The position numbers and the translations under genes were made by a program. Below, one piece after another: positions 10,121 to 20,739 of a stretch of DNA of 64,000 nt (position 1 is the stretch's first letter; the number at the start of each line of letters is the position of its first letter). The stretch comes from Cladorhizidae sp. MBARI D1340-BT2 (taxonomy: Eukaryota; Porifera; Demospongiae; Poecilosclerida; Cladorhizidae). Under the pieces are notes generated by a model, which ran no database searches, was not told where the DNA came from, and worked only from the letters and a program-made list of their open reading frames with translations. The DNA lies in contig JAQNBH010000010.1 in NCBI GenBank assembly GCA_028752905.1, forward strand, positions 13,721,984-13,785,983, read 5' to 3'.

Positions 10121-10600
10121 TTATTGGCTGCATAGATTTCATTTATTTTTATGCCATTTTGTAGAGCGCTATCTGGGAAGGTGCCTTTTGGTATCGCTTT
10201 AGAGAGCTACTAAAAAAGGCGACTTCCAGTTGATTTTTGCATATATAGTTCGTCTAAGATGCCATCTTTGAATGGCGTGCACAACCCAAATTGCTCGATC
10301 CTTTACCAAATCGCTGTGTTAGACGCGTTGGATTGAGGATATGGCGAAGAATCAAAGAAGGATTGCTGAATGTAGTTACTGATGGAGGAAGCATTTTAGG
10401 ATTGTTCCTTATGGCATTCCAAACCACTGGACCAATCTGTCCCAAACTTGTCATGCATGCATACCAACTTGACCTGGGGAGTAACCTGGGCTAGGTCTGA
10501 CCAGGACACTCTTCTTCGTGTGGGCATTGCAGCATCAAAACAGTATTCCAATTCACGAAAGCTTTAAAAAATAGTATTTTAAAAACTTTACTAAATAAAA

Positions 10601-11026
10601 GGACATGTAGGTTTGGCATTGATATTGTGCTGTCATAACAATCACTCCATTACTGCCTCCACACCACCATAAGAGACCTCACAAACTTCAGCAATAATAT
10701 ATTCTTGGATAACAATCCCTTACTGCCTCTAGAAGGGACAGCAAAATTGTGATAAATAACTGATGCTAGAGGGTATATATAGCAGCACATTTTCTTGCAA
10801 AACTAAGCTATAAATCTCTTCATACCTTATGTTAGAGTAATCTGGATTTTATCATTATTTGTGATGTCCCTTGTGGTTGTGGAGGCAGTAATATAGGGAT
10901 TGTTATCCAAGAATATGTTATTATTGCTGAAGTTTATAATTATTTGTAAGGTCACTTGTGGTTGTGTGGAGGCAGTAATGGAGTGATTGTTATAACAGCA
11001 CAATATCAAAGCCAAGTCTACCTGTC
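10601..11026. mobile_element. Foldback MITE
   Basis: Two arms of roughly 140-165 bases (10601-10761 and 10855-11026) are inverted copies of each other. Both contain TTGATATTGTGCTGT, CACTCCATTACTGCCTCCAC and GGATAACAATCCC-like blocks in mirror order, around a spacer of about 100 bases. There is no coding capacity. The same element is at 52129-52558 in copy 2, so insertion predates the duplication. It lies in an intron of the Ginger1-like gene. Confidence 0.85.
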
Positions 11027-12424
11027 ATTTTTAGTTTTGTTACGTATTACTTGTATATATATTGCTATGACAATGTCTAGCTATCATATATTTCCCCAGT
11101 TGGGCCTAACGTATTTCCAATGGGCATCTTTTCTATCATTTGCACATCGTTGCTCAGTACACTTGGTCACAGTAACTTAGTTACCTGCTCAAAACTTTAA
11201 TGGGATGTAACTCAGGTGCAATCGTCTTGATCATCTGCATCTTCTGGCACTTGTGACAAGTGCTTAGCTAAAGGTATAAAAAGTAACATATTATTAGCTA
11301 TATGGTTACAGCACTATTCAGTGTCAATGTGATATAATAAATTTCAACTTCAATTAACAAATAAGTAGAATCAATACAGTATTGTTAATTTTGTTACACG
11401 ATTTACGAGTTTCTTAATTAAGCTTTAAAGTTGCGAACAAAATATAATGCTCACTGCTCATAATAATTATGGTATGAATACTTTTTTCCCATTATTTTTC
11501 TTATTTCTTACAACCAGTGAGATTGATGTTTATTTAAAGCCACATCATCACTTGCACATCCATGTTGACATTTTAATTATAGATGCTGTGCACTAAACTA
11601 TTCTTACCCAACTAACAACATCTTTGGCCATAGTAGTCCAGTAATAATCCTGTGTCAGTCGTGCTAAGGTACGCTTTTGCCCTTGGTGAGCACCATTGAC
11701 GTCATGGGCCTCACGTAGTACCATCTGATGTTTATCACTAGAGAAAAGGACCAGCCGCTTAACTGTCTCATTTGGATGGTTCATTGTGGGTTGGGTGTAA
11801 TACATTCTTTCACCTACAATATATTAATATTTTTACAAATGAAGTTTTTAAATATTTAAATACAGAATAAATACATCTTGGAATTTCCCATTAAACCTCT
11901 GCCCGGTCAGTGTCCCCAATGACACTGTGGTCAGAGGGTCAGAGTTACAAAATACAGGTTAGGACTGAATTTCAGCCCGATCGGATTGTTACTATTACTA
12001 CTACTACTCTACTATATACTACTACAGAAAAAATCTTTATTAATGCAAATGTCGGGGAGGTCTGAAAGTTGATTTTGAGAGAATTTTTTTCTCTCCTCAC
12101 TCTGGTGGTGGTGGTGATGGTTATGATAGGGTGTGGATGGGTCAAAATGGGGGGAAATGGCTGAAAACGGTCTGAAAGGTCGGGAAAACTCATGTGTTTT
12201 TTTTGGATTAGTACTTATAATTATCAAGGCATTGTATAAATAATTATGGCACTCGTTTGTTATTCCCCCGCCACCAATGTTTTGAATGAATCGAATGTTA
12301 TTCTTATTCTCCCTCCCCCAATGGTTTGTGTTTTGAATGTCCAGATCGAAAATGAATTTTCTGAACTTGTCAAACTTTATCCCAGATAAGGCTGCTAGCA
12401 TCAATTTCTTTCATTAGCGGGGGG

Positions 12425-12661
12425 TACTCCACAAACCCCGTTATTGCAGCAACAACCATGCAATGACTTTGGAACTTCGTGACAAGGGAGAGAGATGGAG
12501 GTGTCACCGTCGAGGTTGTTGAGAGGAGAAGGGGTTGCGAGTAGGCACGTGACTTGAGAAATTCAAGCTGACTTACAGAAAGATTATCCTATTTATTTAT
12601 TGCTGGTCGCGGGAGTTTACTACTATCAATTTTTTCGATCATGAACTTGACATTGATTTGT
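12425..12661 (+). pseudogene. Merlin-like (IS1595/ISXO2-type) transposase zinc-ribbon fragment, copy 1
   Basis: The plus frame reads CSNNHAMTLELRDKGERWRC, followed by RRGC, GT.LEKFKL and KIILFIYCWSREF. This resembles the N-terminal zinc ribbon and first helices of ISXO2/Merlin transposases. Copy 1 has two stops relative to the open version in copy 2 (53961-54206). Nothing of the catalytic core follows. Instead a short direct repeat (gacattgatttgtaat, twice) ends the similarity. Confidence 0.5.
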
Positions 12662-13104
12662 AATTGACATTGATTTGTAATTTAGTCACAGGTGAATAAC
12701 AAACAAGTGCCATAATTATTATCGCAATGAACTATTGGGTACAGAGGAACTTGCTAATTGGTGAGCTATAAATTGAAGTAGATGTGATTTACAGAACCTC
12801 TTTGTTGTCATGTCTTAAAGTGCACACAGCATAGAATGTTGGTATTTGTACAGAATGTTGGCATTTGTTCTCAATACTTATGTTATCTGAATGCCAATGA
12901 TTTGGATAAAGATTAACATACCAAGAGGTGGTTTTCACCCACCAATGATGTCAAATCTGTCAATTCTTTTTCTTATTCCACTCTGCTCCTTGCACTCGTG
13001 TCACAACTGTATTTTCCATTCTTAAGGAAATATTCGATCTTCCACAGATATACTGCAGGGTCCTTCTCTGTCATCACCATCACAATTCAGCTCCACACGA
13101 GGGA
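12662..13104. other. Noncoding spacer in the segmental repeat
   Basis: I see no coding signal. Short local repeats (agaatgttggcatttg/agaatgttggtatttg near 12835-12870) are present. The tract is shared with copy 2. Confidence 0.5.
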
Positions 13105-13205
13105 CAAATTTGGCAGCTGATGCGTGGTTTATTAATTTTGTGAGGCTGCGCTTGCGCAGTGTAGCAAAAGGGACAAATATGGCAGCGGGACTAATATGGC
13201 ACGAC
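13105..13205. repeat. Inverted subterminal motif GGGACWAATWTGGCA (right side of the Ginger1-containing block)
   Basis: Three close copies of GGGAC(A/T)AAT(A/T)TGGCA lie here and at 54646-54760. Their reverse complement, GCCATATTAGTCTC, is iterated on the other side of the Ginger1-like gene at 45570-46145 and 60770-61343. Motifs shared in inverted orientation on both sides are typical of subterminal transposase-binding repeats. The exact element ends are not resolved. Confidence 0.45.
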
Positions 13206-13375
13206 ACCTGTCCACGTGCTGGGCGCGAGTAGTGTAACTTAATTAAGCTTTATCGTCCTGAGAAGGCTAGAAGTGATCGAAGTTGAGGAGGTGATTATAA
13301 TGTCAATTGAGAGTTCATTGATAGTTTATTTAAGGGAAACCTGCGGTAGCAATACCCAGAAATTAGTTAGATGCT

Positions 13376-14055
13376 ATGAGAAGATTTTACACCGGAAGGC
13401 TCGGTGGTGTTCAGCGTGAGATGCCGATGATGAGGCCAGCAAGTTTAAGGATGAAGCCTCATATTAAGACCAGGGAAGGGTACAGGATAGCGGAGAGAGC
13501 CAGCAAAGCGTTCCATCAGAGAGAATTCGCCAGTCCTACAGAAAAAGCAGTGCTGAGCGAGTGTGATGATCTGGAAGCTAAACTGGAACCAGCACTGTGA
13601 AATGACTATCAGAGGATTCAGGCCCTTTGTAGGGGAACAGCAGAGAAGACCCACAGCAAGTCCAAGCAGAAACATCAAAAGAAGCTGGAGACACTTTTGG
13701 AGACAAGGAGATCGAAGTTTCAACCCCAAGACTTGAACAGATGGCTGGTAAATCTGACAGAAAAGAACCTTTCTCCAGCTCAGGAAGAAGTGCTTGCTTT
13801 GGGTCTTAACTTTGTCCCTTCTCCAAAGAGTCTACCTCTGATGGATACCATAGCTGCAGTGGAAGAGATAGTCAGTAAGCTGGAGTATAACAAGGCATAT
13901 GAGCTTTGAGGAAGAATATGGGGAATTTTGAGAAGAGCAAGAAAACCGAAGGACAACCTGATGAAGGAACAGAGAAAAGCTGAGGAAGATGGAAGAGCTT
14001 GTACTCTTACCAGCAGACAAAGAGAAGACAACACTTCTGATGTCAAAGGCAGGTA
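13376..14055 (+). pseudogene. Penelope-like retroelement, N-terminal part of the RT protein (copy 1 only)
   Basis: Plus-strand pieces read GYRIAERASKAFHQREF, then NLTEKNLSPAQEEVLALGLNF, PSPKSLPLMDTIAAVEE, GRIWGILRRARKPKDNLM and, after a +1 shift, LVLLPADKEKTTLLM. The order and the LPADK box match the region ahead of RT motif 1 in Penelope-like elements. Stops at 13598 and 13907 and a frameshift near 13980 show decay. The RT core and GIY-YIG endonuclease are absent. Copy 2 has a different sequence between the same flanks. Confidence 0.65.
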
Positions 14056-14525
14056 CAGCCTGACATCTGGTGGCAGCGGTGACTGGTAGCATGTTTGATG
14101 AATGAGACTAGGGAGTTACATCTTGAGAGAGACTAGAGTTATGATGGCACTGCAAGATTTGCTACATATTCTGATTCAACTTCAGCAATAACAAACTGAA
14201 CACTGAAATCACCTGGGCAATACCAAGGCCAAGGAGTGGCATAAATGAACTACAGACACATTAATGTGATGACATCACCTGAGCCATGATGAACAGCTGG
14301 TTCTACTTATTAACAAACTAACAGAGAATCATTCTAAGCCAACACTCTCTGCCGTGCCTCAAATCATTTCAGGAGAGTGACAACATACATGTCCTTGTAG
14401 TACTATTTGAGCAAACATGATCACTTACAAGTGAAGGAAGAGCAGTGGACATCACAACTTCATGCCCTAGTCTCATTCATCAAACATGCTACCAGTCACC
14501 GCTGCCACCAGATGTTAGGCTGATA
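14056..14525. repeat. Inverted repeat with tRNA-Leu-like primer motif in both arms
   Basis: The left arm (about 14056-14112) and right arm (about 14464-14520) are inverted copies. Both contain TGGTGGCAGCGGTGACTGG followed by TAGCATGTTTGATGAATGAG, in opposite directions. The right arm is also in copy 2 (56385-56420); the left arm is not. About 350 bases of nondescript sequence separate them. Confidence 0.75.
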
Positions 14526-16290
14526 GAAGAGTTCGTTTTGTATTATGAAGTGGTCCCAATGAATGATGTTTATAATGTTCAAGTCACACACTCAGTATAA
14601 CATAATAGATGTCTCAAACAATAAGAACTTTTGTTTATACTCTCGCCTTTGTATATATAGCCTGCCAAAAATGGCTCATAGATTACCAAATAAAGACAAA
14701 ATATACATCTCAATTGCACATGCAAGCAATCAAAATTACTATACATGTACTTAATGTGACTGTGTATGCATGGTATGTTCTACAATACTCTACCTAGCTA
14801 ACATCAATTAGTGTGCAAGATGTTCTTTCATGTCGGTGTTGACTTCTCTGAAAACTCTCCTTCCTTCTGGGGATGGTAATATCATCCATTTAAGGCTTGT
14901 TTGGAGGGACCGTCAGCATTGCTGTTGGTCACACCATTTTGATGCTTTTGATGCCTTTTCTCAAATTGAAGAGTTGGACTGTCAGCGATCATCTTATCAA
15001 TCTCCCATTTGCACTTATTTTTGTCTGCATATATTGCAGTGATGGTGGTCTGTTTCAATGAGGGAGTTTGTGAATGTAAGGTAAACTGCAGTAGTTTTGG
15101 CCTTACCAGCAGCTCAATCAGAACAGTATGAGTTAGTGAATGAGGCCATTCAACAGCAGCTCAGAATAAATAATAATACTTAACCATAAATGCTGGTGGA
15201 GGCAACATCTAAGCTGAAAAATCAGTCACACAGTGGCAGGGATGTAGATGGACGAAAGTGCCTGTCGGAGAGCAAAAAAGTAGGTGAATGCAATGGAGTA
15301 TTCTTAGAGAACATCCCAGACAGATGCCCCCAAGTCATGGTTAGGGAACATAGCCCATTCACTGTAAGGAAGGTAGGTGAGTTAGCCAACAAAAATAATA
15401 CCGATTTTAACCTGGACCACTCAATACATACATGACCACAATGTTGGAAGGCAGAGAAAAAGAAGTCATAGCAAAATCCTACATTTGGAATGTCAGATAT
15501 GCCTCAGAAGTTTCGTTCAACCATAGACAGAAGTGGTAGGGAACAGAGTCAGCACAAAATCAAAGTATTTTGCTCAGGCCAAGAACCCCTTTAATCATAG
15601 AGTGGGTCACATGGGAGCTTACTGTTCCAAAAATATTTACAAATGTAAACTGGGATCATGAGACAAGCAGAACTACCTGAGTGTTCCAAGAAAAATTGAA
15701 GCTGAACTCCAGAGTGCAGCACACTCTGTTCAACTCAGAGGTAGTCAGAATATACAGGAGAGCTCTTCGCCATCAGAGTATCAAGTGGCCAGTGGTACAA
15801 GTCCTAATGGTCATGGTAATGCTCCTCCTGGTCAGATATACCTTTGGACAAGGTTGGGACGATGAAGGGCATGCAGAAGAAGTGCTCCCTGTAAGTGACC
15901 AACCAGTTTTCAACACTCTTACTTATTAGGCAGCTTCTGCAAGGGAGGAAGCTACAAAGGAGGTGTTAGAAGTACCGACAACAACAACCCCAACTCAAGC
16001 AGAAAGACTGACAGAAAGAAGATGATGTAGCCACAAATATAATATCTTAAAAGAGTTTCAAACTCAAAACCTGAACCAAAATAAAGTCTCCTATTCAATC
16101 ACTTGAATCACAAAAACTGGCAGGTGCATTATATACAAGTCATTGGACATAAAAAGGAATATTAAGATCAAAGCTAACAAAAATGTAATTACAAAGTCAA
16201 ACATGATATCATGTCTATAGATCATCATGATTCACAGAGTAAATTAGTCTCATACTTAAAATTTGTAACATACTACATTACTACAAAAGT
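14513..16290. other. Right-hand part of the segmental repeat: possible LTR start and unassigned frames
   Basis: At 14497-14510 the sequence caccgctgccacca matches a tRNA-Leu 3' end. TGTTAGGC begins 2 bases later, so a minus-oriented LTR may start here; its other end was not found. TATA-like minus-strand motifs lie near 14640. Further right are short plus frames (for example 15190-15435 and 15681-15929) that are conserved in copy 2 but match no family I know. TTAA at 16047-16050 is the empty site of the piggyBac-like insertion in copy 2. Confidence 0.45.
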
Positions 16291-16480
16291 ACCTCTGGGG
16301 CTGATATTGAAACATTAGGTGTGGTGTTGAATTTGGACAGTTATCTGTTTGCTGTGACCTTGCCAAAAATTAGGCAAACCAGAAACCAGAAAAGAGAGGC
16401 AGCCAGTCAGTTAGCAGGCAAATTTAAGGCAGCCTAGTGCACTGACACATCAATTAAGATGGCATGGAGACTGGCAGAAT

Positions 16481-17560
16481 ATGAATATATTCAAGAGGGA
16501 GGTCTGCTACCATATGAGCAGTGACCTCTTGTGTGGGGAGATTTGCCAGCTCATGCTGCCCAGGAACAAGAGACAAGAAGTCATTATGATAGCCAACTGC
16601 ATTCCAATGGTGGGGCACTTGGGGAGAAAAGTGGAAGACACAAGGACTACCACAGAATTTTTCTCTCTCCAGGAATTAAGCCTGCAGGAGTTGTGGGGAG
16701 TGCCAGAAGGACAGGTATGAAGTACAACAACACAGCACCACTGTCTGGCTCCACTTCTGGTGGTCAATGAGCCATTCAGTCGGATGGTGATTGACATTGT
16801 CAGGTCCCTGTTGAGGATGAAAAGTAGGAATAAGTATATGCTAACTCTAGTGCACTACAGGACAAAGTACCATGATTCATTACCCCTCCAAAATAGAGAT
16901 GCCATGATAGAGGTAGAGGCTTTGATGGACATTTTTTCCAGTGTTGGAGTACTTCAGATGTTCTGACTGGACAAGGATCAAACCTTAAATATGCACTCAT
17001 GGGGGAGTACCATCTCCTTTGAGTCAAGCACTAAAAGACCTCTCCATACCATCCACAGAAAAATGGGGCAATGGATAGGTTGCTGGCATGTTCTAGCAGA
17101 TAATGAGAAAAATCACTGGGATAAGAAGGAGTGGTTTTTACCTTACTTTTTGTTTGCATACAGGGAAGTGCTTCTTTCTAGCACGGGCTTCTCTCCATTT
17201 GAGCTGGCAGGTATGTTTGAGGACCTTTAGATGTGTTGAAGCGGTCTTGGGTGGTCGGATCAATTAGATTGGATTTATGGCTTCCTTAGTAATGGAGATG
17301 AGGATGAGACTAAACAAGATGGGGTTCCTTGCATGGGATAATCAGAATGGGAAAAAAGAATACACAAAACTATGGTATGAGTGTTATACTGGAGCTTTGA
17401 TGAAGGAGGCAAGGTCCTGGTGCTGACAGAAGCTTGATCAAAGCAAGCTCTCAGCGCAGTGATAGGGCCTTGCATGGTCCTAGCCAGAGTATCATCTGTG
17501 ACCTATGACATCAACGTGGTCGACAGATGGAAGTGACAAAGAACTTATCCCTCGCATTTA
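16481..17560 (+). pseudogene. Decayed Ty3/gypsy integrase, IN-before-RT family
   Basis: The HHCC region reads GEICQLMLPRNKRQEVIMIA and IPMVGHLGRK. The core reads PFSRMVIDIVRSL (first Asp), NKYMLTLVHYRTKYHDSLPLQ and, after a frame break, LPYFLFAYREV and STGFSPFELAG. Past a further gap a C-terminal module reads GGKVLVLTEA, VIGPCMVLARVSSVTYDINVVDRWK. The expected catalytic Glu box is destroyed (HRKMGQWIGCW). Many stops are present. The sequence is unique to the region right of copy 1 and is not the same family copy as the 3715-9280 element. Confidence 0.8.
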
Positions 17561-17789
17561 CCAGTAGCACCATTGCTGTCCGCATTATTGCTTTAATGAA
17601 GACTCAGGAATTCAAGACGACATCATCACCATTGATACAACAGAGAGAGATGTGTAGCAACCCTTGAGAAACAGTTGTTGGTTGAAATAGCAGAAGCAGC
17701 TGATCAACCTTGTGGATCGTTAATCCTTGATATTCTCCGACATACCAAGACGGACTATGAGAGCTGAGCACACAATCGATACAGGAGGG

Positions 17790-18240
17790 TTGGAACACCA
17801 TTTCGTTTTGCCTCCCCCCATCCATATAGGATACCTAAAAATTGGGATGAGCAGTTAAGGAAGGAGATAAAGGCTATGATGGACCTGGATATAATAGAAG
17901 CCTCTGGGCTTCACCCATAGTAACAGTAGCCCCAAAAGATGCCATCCTCTGGCTCTGTATCAATTATATCAAATATACAAAGCCTGTTATAACATGTAGA
18001 TTACCTTACCAGATATGAAGGATTGAAAACTTGCTGGACAAGCTGGGGAAGGCCGCGTATTGGTCGACTTTGAATTTATCAAAAGGGTATTAACAAGTGC
18101 TCGTCAGGCCACAGTGACAAGACAGCTTTTGTTTCGCAATATGGCAAAACAGATTCAAAACAAGGCTCAACCAAAGCTTCACTGCTGCTTACCTGAATGA
18201 AATTTTCGTATAGAGTAATGGCTGGAACAACCACCTCCTT
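17790..18240 (+). pseudogene. Decayed Ty3/gypsy reverse transcriptase directly downstream of integrase
   Basis: The sequence reads PYRIPKNWDEQLRKEIKAMM, DLDIIEAS, then in shifted frames IENLLDKLGKAAYWSTLNLSKGY and TAAYLNEIFV (the box that is normally YLDDILI, here with Asp-Asp replaced). It starts about 230 bases after the integrase C-terminal module and lies on the same strand, so the original order was IN then RT. Stops and shifts are frequent. Sequence after 18240 (frame 18244-18453) is not recognised. Confidence 0.75.
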
Positions 18241-18453
18241 TATGTGAGGAATGAGGGTGACATGAGAACCGCAGCTCAGGCAGAATCTGAAGAGTTTACA
18301 GGTTTCAAGAATCACTTAAACAAAGTTTCACGGAAGAAAATTTCTCTTCTTCCAGTTTCTGTTGAAGGCACAGATGTAAGCGCTTTTGCATCGATGCTTT
18401 CTGAATTGTTTGGTGCTATCAGCAAAGCATCCAGCACATACTGTCTCTCCTAA

Positions 18454-20554
18454 ACCATAGTAAGCTTTCCCACTCCCAAGAAATAGAACACCAGTTCTTG
18501 GTGTAAGTATTTCAACATGGCACTACAAACACTCCTCACCCAGTTCTTGCCCAATCTGTACTGTCATATGTCAAGTTCTAATAAGACAGCACACCAGAAT
18601 TTGACAGGTAATGTATGCACAATAATAAACAATGATATTATTTTCATTTCATCAACTCAGACTTTGTAGCTATGCTAGAAGGTACTGAGAAACTTCCTCT
18701 TTGGCCAGGAATGCATCATATCCTCTTTGGGTGTCTACAGCCAACATTTGCTACCTTGATGTCTAATTATTCTTACACTTACTGAAAGTGATTTCAAGAT
18801 AGAAAGAGTTTTGAGACTTCTGTGTTTCAAAGCCAAATAGAATCAAGGTAGATATCCCATCTTTCATGTTCGTGACTAACAACTCAAACTAACTCAAGTA
18901 TTATCATCCTACTGGTTATAACAACTTATTTGCTTCAGTTGAATTCAATGAATCCAGATAATTCCATATCATGACGCAATAATTGGTGTGCCGTGGTGCT
19001 TATGCTACTACACATCCGTGTTGGTATCCACTCTCGTCTACTCTATATATCAATACACTTCACATACAACACATCACTGGCAGTGTCCACCCTTGTAACT
19101 CTCTGCATATCTCACTACACATTTAACATACACCACAAATATTGTCCACACTTCTCTGCATAGCACATATACACTACACATACAATATACACCACAAAGC
19201 ATAGCTACTCTTGCCTCTGCATATGCCATATAATAATAGTAATGGGCAGTGTCCACTCTTGTCTCTCTCTGCATATCTGATACACACTAAACATACAATG
19301 CACTTGTTACATGTCACAGCATAGACAAATTGTTAATGCAGATCTATTTACCATGGGTGTGCAGGTGTACCCCTCATTTAAGAGTTACTAGAACAGGTGT
19401 TGGCCTTAAACCCCTCACCTTTTCCTCCATGTGGGAACAAAGGTGCTTGCATGGTTAGTAGGAGATACCACAGAGGAAGTAGTCATCCTATGGAAATTAG
19501 TCTATTATTACACATTATATAGTAGTACATATTCATTTTTCTGCTATCATTACAGTGTGACAGAAGAAGTGTCTCTCTCATTCTCTCTCTCATTCTCACA
19601 ATAATAGTAAGTGTTGGTCATCATTTGAAAATGGACAGACCTAGGTAAAAGGAAATGAAAGGACACGCAGGTTCACATGGCAGGCCTGATATGTTGTTTG
19701 GTACACTAGGGCTACAGCATATTCTACATGTACAGACTTGATCTAGCAAGTGGACGTGTCCTTGGTTCACCATTCAGAATACTTTGGCACTAGCTCTATT
19801 CATAGAAGAGAATACATAGGTCCGGTCACCAATTAATAGTCCATTCAAAATATATAAGGTGCCATGTTTTCACAGAAATCCAAGTAAACAGGCTAGAGCC
19901 CTATCTATACAGAAAAGAAGCTTAGTGGTCAATGGTCAATTCTTTGTTAAGCTGATTGTAGGTATATATCAAGTTATAACTTTTTATATGTATAGCTACC
20001 TCTAAAGCTAACTTCATAGAATTACCTGTTCCTAGATTCTAGTTTTAGCTATATAGCCATAAATCAAGTACTAGCTTATTGCTAGTGGAATAAGCTATAG
20101 CTATGATTCACCTGCTAGATTCAATTGCTATAAATCATCTAGCTATCTATATAGCTAAGAAGATAGTAACTATATGCATGGCTAGAACAAGACAGACACT
20201 ATGTTGTTACCTACAATCATATAGCTATAGTTTATTCGTAGCTAGAACTACATTCGCTAGCCACAATTAGCTACATTTATCTTTGACTACCACACCCACG
20301 ACAAACCCAGTTTGATCGCTAAAAAGATTGGTAAAGAAGAACAACTCCAGTAACTAACACATTCTAGCTATTTATAGGTCACTGTTGATTTGTTCAATAG
20401 ACATGGATCATTACCTGAAAACATGGGGAAAAATAGTGCCGCGCTTTCTAATTGTATCTATATATATCCTGTAGGAAATTGTCGCAGTGGTAGGATTTCC
20501 TGTGACGCTAACGTGCCCCTGAATACTTACTCTTCATAGACCTCGAAAAGGAAT
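18454..20554. other. Spacer upstream of the adhesion GPCR
   Basis: No gene was recognised. The tract holds a degenerate minisatellite (19010-19310) and TAGCTA-rich DNA (about 19990-20290). A promoter for the downstream receptor may lie in the last few hundred bases, but no motif stands out. Confidence 0.5.
19010..19310 (+). repeat. Degenerate minisatellite
   Basis: About five diverged units of 50-70 bases share tgtccactcttgtctctctgcatat and cactacacatacaayacac blocks. Confidence 0.6.
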
Positions 20555-20739
20555 ATGAATCTCTGTAGTTTTACCTTGTCACTAACTGCAGTAGCCGTTG
20601 TTATCAGTTTGCCTGCCTCAGCGCAAAATGAAAACGGAACATCATATCTTTCTTCAACTTGTCCGGAAAACGTAGCATCTCAAGGCGGAGTTCAAAGCGA
20701 AAATAGGACTACAACACTTGACGAGCAGGACAGATTCAT
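20555..20739 (+). CDS. aGPCR exon 1: signal peptide
   Basis: The exon opens with a hydrophobic leader (FTLSLTAVAVVISLPASA) and a likely cleavage before QNENG. It ends TTCAT|GTGAGA, two bases into a codon completed by exon 2. The apparent stop at the end of the raw open frame is simply the donor site read through. Confidence 0.8.

Larger units (their letters stand above)
9339..11813 (-). pseudogene. Ginger1-like transposase copy 1: zinc-binding exons and first part of the integrase core
   Basis: Three minus-strand exons have matching phases. Exon 11813-11608 encodes the HH part of the HHCC finger (VLREAHDVNGAHQG, YYWTTMAKDVVSW) and ends in GTAAG. Exon 11267-11185 encodes the CC part (STCHKCQKMQ, then ELHPIKVLSR) and ends AG|GTAAC. 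Exon 9559 to about 9339 continues R-WEIL.IDLIGPF (first catalytic Asp), VTDLFTKW.FAWPIKSKSA and MIMDQGNEF (second Asp), with one frameshift. The final donor is not a GT, so the exact 3' edge is unsure. The Gmr1-like element was inserted in the following intron, so the rest of the core is found at 3499-3348. The upstream start exon was not identified. Confidence 0.75.
1..16290. repeat. Segmental repeat, copy 1 (left part lies outside the window)
   Basis: This stretch is collinear with 46578-59100 (copy 2), and its first 2.2 kb are collinear with 61777-64000 (copy 3). Homology to copy 2 ends near 16290, just after a shared tract around 16250-16280. Copy 1 then runs into unrelated sequence, while copy 2 runs into a gag fragment. 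Copy 1 differs from copy 2 by three large events: a complete LTR retrotransposon at 3715-9280 where copy 2 has a solo LTR, a Penelope-like segment at about 13236-14340 where copy 2 has a Tigger-like transposase, and the absence of the TTAA-flanked insertion found in copy 2. Confidence 0.9.

Noticed and set aside
12012..12404. 130-codon minus frame with a His run
   Set aside because: It arises from a GGT-rich tract; the copy 2 equivalent is broken by indels, so no constraint is visible.
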